DNA from: Candidatus Uhrbacteria bacterium
GTDB taxonomy: Bacteria; Patescibacteriota; Patescibacteriia; JACQRZ01
Direction: 5' to 3'
DNA length: 29,115 bases
Assembly: GCA_016209345.1 (NCBI GenBank)
Contig: JACQWH010000019.1
Coordinates: forward strand, 1 to 29,115
Below, piece by piece: positions 23,248 through 29,115 of the stretch (position 1 is its first letter; the number at the start of each line of letters is the position of its first letter). The notes below the pieces were generated by a model, which was not told where the DNA came from, did not search any database, and was given only the letters and a program-made list of their open reading frames with translations. Both the position numbers and the translations under genes were made by a program.

Positions 23248-23664
23248 TTAATCCTTGTAATAAATGATTCTATGAACTATGGAGGATTTGCTTGTTTTAT
23301 CCTCAATAACATCAAAGGTTAAGCGTCCGTTTTGCGGAATATCTGAAATTTTTTTTCTGACAGCTCCCTGTGATTGCCCTTGTACGAACGGTCCCTCAAC
23401 TATTTCCGTATTCTTATCCGTAATGAATCCGCCGATGATCCCTCCTTTAGTAAGTTTAACACGAAAATAATTATTATTCCATGTAAGAAACGTTCCTTCG
23501 TATGTTGAAAAAATTATTGCTTCTTCCTGTCTCGGTATTGCTACTGCTGTGCCAACAGTATTTTTTACTGAAAACCAATAATATGCCACAACAAATACGC
23601 CAAACACACATACAAGAAGTCCTGCGGCAATGCTATATCGATTTTTTAAATCTATATGTGTCAT
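23248..23664 (-). CDS. Small membrane-anchored protein of unknown function
   Basis: A 138-residue protein with one N-terminal membrane helix (about residues 12-32, AAGLLVCVFGVFVVAYYWF) and a small extracytoplasmic beta-rich domain (EGTFLTWNNNYFRVKLTKGG and FITDKNTEIVEG). I do not recognise a named family; the pattern of strands is like small OB- or DUF5666-type domains. It overlaps the giant surface gene by 4 nt (ATGA) and lies 5 nt before the next TSP3 gene, so the proteins are made from one mRNA and may be parts of one surface structure. Confidence 0.65.
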   Translation of the reverse strand: MTHIDLKNRYSIAAGLLVCVFGVFVVAYYWFSVKNTVGTAVAIPRQEEAIIFSTYEGTFLTWNNNYFRVKLTKGGIIGGFITDKNTEIVEGPFVQGQSQGAVRKKISDIPQNGRLTFDVIEDKTSKSSIVHRIIYYKD

Positions 23665-26600
23665 AAGGTTGTGCTGCGGTGACAGACAACGCTTCTTGCT
23701 TCAACGCAACGGCTATCGCACACCCACGTCCAATCAGTTATACTTCTATAATGGCACTCACATCCCCATTCGGGCTTTGTTCGGTCAAGACAATTATATG
23801 TCGTGCTGTTTGAGGGACAGTAATCAAGGGCGGCATCGTTTGAATCGAAGGGACAGACATCCGATGGCCAATTATAATTTTTTGTATTCCATTCCTGCTT
23901 TCTGTAATAATAATCCTTTCCAAGAAAGGCGTATGCAAACGATGTACTCAGGGCGTTTAGTGCTCTCAGCTCATAATAAGCGTCAAACAAATTTATAAAT
24001 GCGTTTTCACTCCCGCTAATTCTGAGAACAAAGCTGCCATTTGTAAACGCGGGTGACGCGTATTTCCAAATTTCAACAGAGGTGGCATCTGCCCGAGAAA
24101 AAACAATACTGCCCGGTCCTTCGCCCGCGGTATTTCCTGAGCCGTTTTCAGCAAATGTCCTTGCTGTGAACGAACCGATCGAAACGCTGGGACAGGCGCC
24201 AAGAGGGCAGGCAACACCCGACCGCGACGATCCAACCGCTGAGCCGCCAGAGCATGTTCCATATCCGGGCGTCCCTGCGCATATCTGCGCTTTCGATCCA
24301 CTACCACATTGTGCGCCGCCGCAGGGGGTCGTATCCTGCCATGCGGGACACGCCACTCTATTGCATGCAATAACAGTGAAGTTAGGTTGCTGACTGATTA
24401 CTGTCCCGGGAGGAGTCCCACAGCTAGTTCTTGTCTGATTTGCGGGTACTGTACACCGTATCTGCTGAATGCCGCCTGAACCGCACTGTTCCGTGCATCC
24501 TGACATCACTTCCCATACCGGACACGCGCCTTTATTGCATGATTGTTCCTGAACGGTGCCAGGTGATACAAAAATCGTTTCCAACATAAGATTACCCTCC
24601 TCATCGTACTCCCCTGCCTCCTCATAACTACACCTGCTCGTCGGATCGGTTCCCGCGTTGCATGTCCGCTTCTGCCTGCCACTATTACAGTCAGCCGAGC
24701 AGGTACCGCCCGCTCCATCGGTGTACGTAAATGCTGTCGTGCTCGTCCATGATACAGACCATGTTGCGGGGGTACATGCGGGAATCGCGCACGCGCGGGT
24801 GGCATCACCGCTGCCGCACGACGTGGAGCCGTCATTGCCGAGAATACACGTTCGCGTCTGCGTAACGTTTGTTCCGCATGCGGGACATGTCGCGGGACTC
24901 CACGCAGACCATTGCGGCGGAACACACGCAAATCTGTTGCAATCCTGCTCCTTTGTTCCGCCAATCGCCGTAGTGGGATCGCTACACTGCCCGGTCGCGG
25001 CGTCTGACGTATTAGGATCAATACATGTTTTGGATTGTATTCCCGTCGTACCGCACAGCATGGTGCACTGGCTCCACTCAGCAGACCAGGAGGGACAAGG
25101 ACCGCAGTCCCGCGTCTCTGTCAACGCGCGAGCAGGAGGCGACAGCGTCTCGCACGCTAACCCGCCATTTTCCGGAGCGGGACTATTGCAGAGCCGAGTC
25201 CGTGTCGCGCCAGGGCCGCATGCGGCCGTACACTCGCCCCACGCGCCCCAACCGCCATTTCTAACGATACTCACCCAAACGGTATAACTTGCCGGCATGC
25301 CCCTTTGATCGGTCGCGACAATCTTGTAGGTATGGTTGCCAACAGGTAAATCAGCCGATACTACGGCAAACGAATAATTCTCCGAGTTGCTTATTAATGC
25401 CACTGGCGTTTCTGAACCGTTTGACTGAACCTTATAGAGTCGAACGGACGCGACACCGTCCTGGTCAGTCGCCCGTCCGCTGAACGTGACATCGTTCCCT
25501 ACCGTATAGGCCGAGCCGCTTGTCGGCTGTTCATTGGAAAAGGACGGCGGACTATTATCGCGGATGGTGATAGTGGACACTGACGCGGTCTTCGATCCTC
25601 CGCGCGTATCATACGCGGTTGCAGATAGCGTGTAGGGGATGCCCGCCGCGAGATCTCGTATTGAGACCTCTTGTGAAAACGTTGACGATGACGAGGTGAC
25701 GTCGCCGGACAGCGAACCGAATGTATAATGAATCCTGGCGACGGCATCGCGCGCAATGCTTGAATCGGCACTATTGTTCGTGTCCGGATCGCTCGCGGTA
25801 AAGGCAAGAGTGACATTCATGTCCGCGGTATTGCGAACGATTGTACTGCCCCCAGCCGGAGCGGTTATTGCCAGCGATGGATCAGTGTTTGGCGTGCGCT
25901 CCGCGACGGTAAAGGTGAACTCTTTCGAGACGCGAACACCGTAATTATCCACAGCAGTGACGGTAAGAATGTTATCGCCAAGCCGCAGAGCATTGATATT
26001 AAGATCAAAGCTGTTGCCGTCAAATGCGAAACTGCCGATGGTGCTCTCAATATGCGCCACTGTCCCATCAGGATCGTCCGCGCTTATTTGAATCGTCTTG
26101 TCTTGTTTTCCGTCCCAATTTTTCTGAAATGTCTGCCCTTGCAGATTCGCGCTGTTGTGGGTTGCCGAATTAATCCGAGGTGGAATACTGAAGGTTGCTT
26201 GTGGTACGCTGTTTGCGCACCTTCCCGCCTCACATGTGCCGGTTGCGCACTCAACGCTGCCGGTACAGGCAACGCCCGTGGCTTTGAGCAGCGCATTGTC
26301 TTGATTTCGGAAATGAGGCCGACATGCCAGATACCGCGTCGTAAGATTTGCGGAAATTTTAAGAAGTTCCGTGCGCGCGCAAAACTGCGCCTTGAGAAGA
26401 TCGCCGACGCCAGCGGGCGGAAAAAACTTATAGCTATACGCGTAAACTCCCGTTGCATTGACTGCCTTTTCAACATCATCGGCAAATGCGCTGGCACCGC
26501 TTACAGCGCCAAAATGGCGCGACGTCTTATTCCAGCACGTAGACGATTCATATCCATCCGCCTCGCGGCATTGGCCGACACCGGAAAAATGCCGCACATC

Positions 26601-29115
26601 AAGTTCTGCCAAGGCGGGATCGTCGGGAAGCGGCGACAGAGTGATGAGCCCGCCCAAATCCCTCCATGATGTTTGCCATGCAGAGATCGAAGTATGTTTT
26701 ACAAACGATCCCGCGTCAATGCGGGGCAGTGTCGGTGCTCTGTCAAGGGCAGTGCCAACGCTCTCCATGTCTACCATCCTCTGGATATCGCGGCGAAGCT
26801 GACGACCCGCGGTGCCGCCTCCGGTCAGCGATGCGTCATAGCCGACATTCTTTGAAAATACGACGGTGCCAAGCAATCCGTTGAGGATGCCGCGAGTCGC
26901 GGGACTCGCACCGGTGTTGGTAGTGAAGTAGTACACAGTCGACCCGAACGCATCGTTTTCATTCACGCCGCGCAACACATTGTTCAATGTTCCGGAAACG
27001 GTCGTATCATAGGCAAGCACATACACGCCGTTTGCATCCTGCACTGCCGGGTATCCGTTCACTGGCTCATGCGGGGAGGGCGTTGCATTGAATGTATTCT
27101 TATACCACGTCGCAACAGAATAAGTGCGTCGGGAAGAGGGAACCCGCGCCACGCGCATCACGACAACATCGGAGCGTATGTTTTTATTGCCCGTCTCGCT
27201 TCCCAAGTGAACGCCCGCGTCAGACGTATCAAGGGGAATAATATATTCGTAATCAAATATCCTATTTTCCTGCCGCCGTGACAGTGGAATAGGCGAACCA
27301 AGCATGGGAAGAACGGTGCTTTCAGCCCCCGCACCGCGGCAATACCACATCGAAAAATCAAGCTGGTCATTTGTGTAGGGCGCGTATGTCTGCTGCATGC
27401 TTGCCGGCCAGGTGTAGTCGCACGCGGCGACAGAGAGCGGAATGCGCCGTTCAAGCGTTGCAACCACTTTATCACCGTCCATCTGAGAAGCCTTCACGAC
27501 AAGCGCAGCGCCGGTATTCGTACTTCTTGCTGTCACTTCACGAACGTCGGCTATCGGCTTACCGGCCGCGTCAAGAAGTGTTGTTGGACCCTGGAGATAA
27601 GAAGTACCATTCCCTTCAATCTTCCATTCCCAGGTGATTCCAGCCGTAGGACTTACAACCCCGCCCGTATCTTCCAAAACGGCAGCATATCTATGCTGGT
27701 TGCCCTGCACGTCAGCATTACTGTCATCCTCACAATCATTGCGAAGACACATGAACGCATCCGATGCCAGGACGGTTACACTATCTGAACTTCGATAAAT
27801 CTTGAGCGTCGTAATGGGACTGACTTCTGTTGGAGCCCCTGCGGTGCTTCCTTGTGCGAGTACGCATTGGGATGATACGCCCGATTTCGTCGCGCAAATC
27901 TTGTAAGTATACGATGTTGCGTAGTAAAGCGGCGAAGGGGCGCTCGCAGGATCGTTGTATGGCGACGATCCATTTGACGTAAGGAATGAAAACGTATTCT
28001 CATCAGGAGCGTTTGTCGCTCGACGCTCGATATGATAGTTCGCGCTGCCGGCATTCATATCAGTCCATGTTATCTGGAGGCGAGGATACGGTGCAGTGAC
28101 GGCAGACACGACCACATCTCCCGGCGGATTGAGCGCTTCGGTGCCTGCCCCTCCCTCAATGACAATATCATCGGAAGTATCGGAAAACTTGCTGTATACC
28201 TTGTTCGTCTCATCGGCAAACACGGGATCTGCAAACATACGTATCGCAAAACCGAAAATTGTGTTCAATAAAAATCCGGACGTCCGCAAACCTGCCGTGG
28301 CTCTGATGACCGAACACTGATCGCCGTCGTTCACGCCGTTTCCGTCTGAATCCGCTTTTCGCGGATCTGTCTCTCCCTTATCCACGCGTCCGTTTCGGTT
28401 TCTGTCCTCCTGCCCGTCAAGACGGCCATCGCCGTCAGTGTCAGGGTTATTCGGATTTGTATTCGTTTTTATTTCAATGGCATCCGGAACACCATCGCCA
28501 TCGGTATCCGTCGTTGTGCTTCTCCCCGGCCGCGTGGTGTCAAGCGGATACGGGTCGACACCGTCGAGCAATCCGTCGCCGTCGGTGTCGGAGTCCAGTG
28601 GATTTGTCTCGCCCGGATCAACAATACCATTTTTGTTTTTATCCTCCTGCCCATCGAGCAGTCCGTCATGGTCGGTATCGGGATTCGTTGGGTCGGTTTC
28701 CCCGTGGTCAACGCGGCCATTGCGATTTCTATCCTCTTGTCCATCGAGCAGACCATCACCGTCGGTGTCAGGGTTGTTCGGATTTGGGTCAACATTATCA
28801 GGCAAACCATCATTGTCAGAATCCGGATATTGACAGGTACCGTTTGTACATTGATTTGTGGTGCACTGCGTATTGAGTGTACACGCGCCACCGGGAGGAA
28901 TAGCGCCACCGCCTGGTGGTGGTAAAGGCGCAGCACACACACCATTCACACATCGATTCGAAGAACATTCATATTGTTGCGTGCAGGGCGTTCCGGGAGG
29001 ATTATTCTGCGTACACTGTCCATTGACACATAATCCTGTGGTGCACTGCGTATTGAGCGTACACGCGCCACCCGGAGGAATTATGCCGCTACTACTATCA
29101 CCGGTACCAGAACCA
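23661..29115 (-). CDS. Giant surface protein with Cys modules, TSP3, Fn3-like and TSP1-like repeats (5' end cut off)
   Basis: The frame is open from the right window edge to 23661, over 1,800 residues. A GTG at 28949 is internal, so the true start lies outside the window. Order from the N-terminal side: Cys-rich modules of the form PPGGACTLNTQCTTGLC (28830-29115); TSP3 calcium loops, about eight (28320-28830); a hydrophobic stretch (FLLNTIFGFAIRMFADPVFA); an Fn3-like domain near 27840-28150; and a long unrecognised middle part. Another Cys module (CTGSVECATGTCEAGRC, near 26250) follows, then two or three Ig/cadherin-like domains (25270-26150), and six TSP1-like repeats (24190-25270), for example GGWGAWGECTAACGPGATRT and CPSWSAEWSQCTMLCG. 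The C-terminus is Cys-rich. It is probably secreted; many disulfides and calcium sites are expected. Adhesion to a host cell is a plausible but unproven role. Confidence 0.85.
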   Translation of the reverse strand, partial: GSGTGDSSSGIIPPGGACTLNTQCTTGLCVNGQCTQNNPPGTPCTQQYECSSNRCVNGVCAAPLPPPGGGAIPPGGACTLNTQCTTNQCTNGTCQYPDSDNDGLPDNVDPNPNNPDTDGDGLLDGQEDRNRNGRVDHGETDPTNPDTDHDGLLDGQEDKNKNGIVDPGETNPLDSDTDGDGLLDGVDPYPLDTTRPGRSTTTDTDGDGVPDAIEIKTNTNPNNPDTDGDGRLDGQEDRNRNGRVDKGETDPRKADSDGNGVNDGDQCSVIRATAGLRTSGFLLNTIFGFAIRMFADPVFADETNKVYSKFSDTSDDIVIEGGAGTEALNPPGDVVVSAVTAPYPRLQITWTDMNAGSANYHIERRATNAPDENTFSFLTSNGSSPYNDPASAPSPLYYATSYTYKICATKSGVSSQCVLAQGSTAGAPTEVSPITTLKIYRSSDSVTVLASDAFMCLRNDCEDDSNADVQGNQHRYAAVLEDTGGVVSPTAGITWEWKIEGNGTSYLQGPTTLLDAAGKPIADVREVTARSTNTGAALVVKASQMDGDKVVATLERRIPLSVAACDYTWPASMQQTYAPYTNDQLDFSMWYCRGAGAESTVLPMLGSPIPLSRRQENRIFDYEYIIPLDTSDAGVHLGSETGNKNIRSDVVVMRVARVPSSRRTYSVATWYKNTFNATPSPHEPVNGYPAVQDANGVYVLAYDTTVSGTLNNVLRGVNENDAFGSTVYYFTTNTGASPATRGILNGLLGTVVFSKNVGYDASLTGGGTAGRQLRRDIQRMVDMESVGTALDRAPTLPRIDAGSFVKHTSISAWQTSWRDLGGLITLSPLPDDPALAELDVRHFSGVGQCREADGYESSTCWNKTSRHFGAVSGASAFADDVEKAVNATGVYAYSYKFFPPAGVGDLLKAQFCARTELLKISANLTTRYLACRPHFRNQDNALLKATGVACTGSVECATGTCEAGRCANSVPQATFSIPPRINSATHNSANLQGQTFQKNWDGKQDKTIQISADDPDGTVAHIESTIGSFAFDGNSFDLNINALRLGDNILTVTAVDNYGVRVSKEFTFTVAERTPNTDPSLAITAPAGGSTIVRNTADMNVTLAFTASDPDTNNSADSSIARDAVARIHYTFGSLSGDVTSSSSTFSQEVSIRDLAAGIPYTLSATAYDTRGGSKTASVSTITIRDNSPPSFSNEQPTSGSAYTVGNDVTFSGRATDQDGVASVRLYKVQSNGSETPVALISNSENYSFAVVSADLPVGNHTYKIVATDQRGMPASYTVWVSIVRNGGWGAWGECTAACGPGATRTRLCNSPAPENGGLACETLSPPARALTETRDCGPCPSWSAEWSQCTMLCGTTGIQSKTCIDPNTSDAATGQCSDPTTAIGGTKEQDCNRFACVPPQWSAWSPATCPACGTNVTQTRTCILGNDGSTSCGSGDATRACAIPACTPATWSVSWTSTTAFTYTDGAGGTCSADCNSGRQKRTCNAGTDPTSRCSYEEAGEYDEEGNLMLETIFVSPGTVQEQSCNKGACPVWEVMSGCTEQCGSGGIQQIRCTVPANQTRTSCGTPPGTVISQQPNFTVIACNRVACPAWQDTTPCGGAQCGSGSKAQICAGTPGYGTCSGGSAVGSSRSGVACPLGACPSVSIGSFTARTFAENGSGNTAGEGPGSIVFSRADATSVEIWKYASPAFTNGSFVLRISGSENAFINLFDAYYELRALNALSTSFAYAFLGKDYYYRKQEWNTKNYNWPSDVCPFDSNDAALDYCPSNSTTYNCLDRTKPEWGCECHYRSITDWTWVCDSRCVEARSVVCHRSTTL
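28858..29080. repeat. Direct repeat inside the giant surface gene
   Basis: Two 43-nt copies (28858-28900 and 29038-29080) differ at two positions and are offset by exactly 180 nt, or 60 codons. They encode the module PPGGACTLNTQCTT. This indicates a recent in-frame module duplication, possibly continuing beyond the window edge. Confidence 0.75.

Noticed and set aside
28320..28830. Tandem DNA repeat array, possibly a CRISPR or satellite
   Set aside because: The periodicity comes from TSP3 calcium loops in an open reading frame and is protein-coding.

Overview
The window looks like a piece of a Candidate Phyla Radiation (Patescibacteria) chromosome, probably a Parcubacteria-type lineage. The reasons are: a large DUF4012 membrane protein, membrane-anchored proteins with thrombospondin-type-3 (TSP3) calcium repeats and Pro/Gln-rich linkers, short intergenic gaps, few Shine-Dalgarno sequences, cysteine-rich proteins of unknown function, and a group I intron in a tRNA gene. 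TGA is used as stop throughout, so the genetic code is the standard bacterial one. The lineage is inferred from gene content and not proven. Nearly everything is on the minus strand.

Read along the minus strand from the right end, the layout is as follows. (1) 29115-20424: a secreted or surface giant with Cys modules, TSP3, Fn3-like and six TSP1-like repeats, truncated at the window edge. It is followed by three small membrane-anchored envelope proteins, then ybeY and dgkA. A 133-bp MITE-like element (22361-22493) splits the surface genes. (2) 20354-17787: the division pair ftsA and ftsZ, each followed by its own putative terminator. (3) 17662-15476: scpB, tpiA and a TPR membrane protein from a clear promoter. 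(4) 15436-13897: a tRNA-Thr(GGT) interrupted by a 191-nt group I intron, a LAGLIDADG homing endonuclease gene whose reading frame ends inside tRNA-Tyr, then tRNA-Tyr(GTA), tRNA-Thr(TGT) and a short rpmG. (5) 13794-8454: three copies of a large Cys-rich zinc-ribbon-like protein family, two in tandem on the plus strand and one facing them on the minus strand, with tRNA-Pro(CGG) between. (6) 8325-537: a tightly packed run of DUF4012 protein, a DUF11-like surface protein, mpg, a MazG-like gene, cysS and a WecA/MraY-family glycan-lipid initiator. (7) rplU (bL21) with its own promoter and terminator.

The most unusual content is the tRNA/intron/endonuclease island and the three-copy cysteine-rich family, which I do not recognise as having a known function. 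The TSP1-containing giant is also uncommon for a bacterium. Promoters that can be read here repeatedly use the -10 hexamer TATACT with 17-18 bp spacing.
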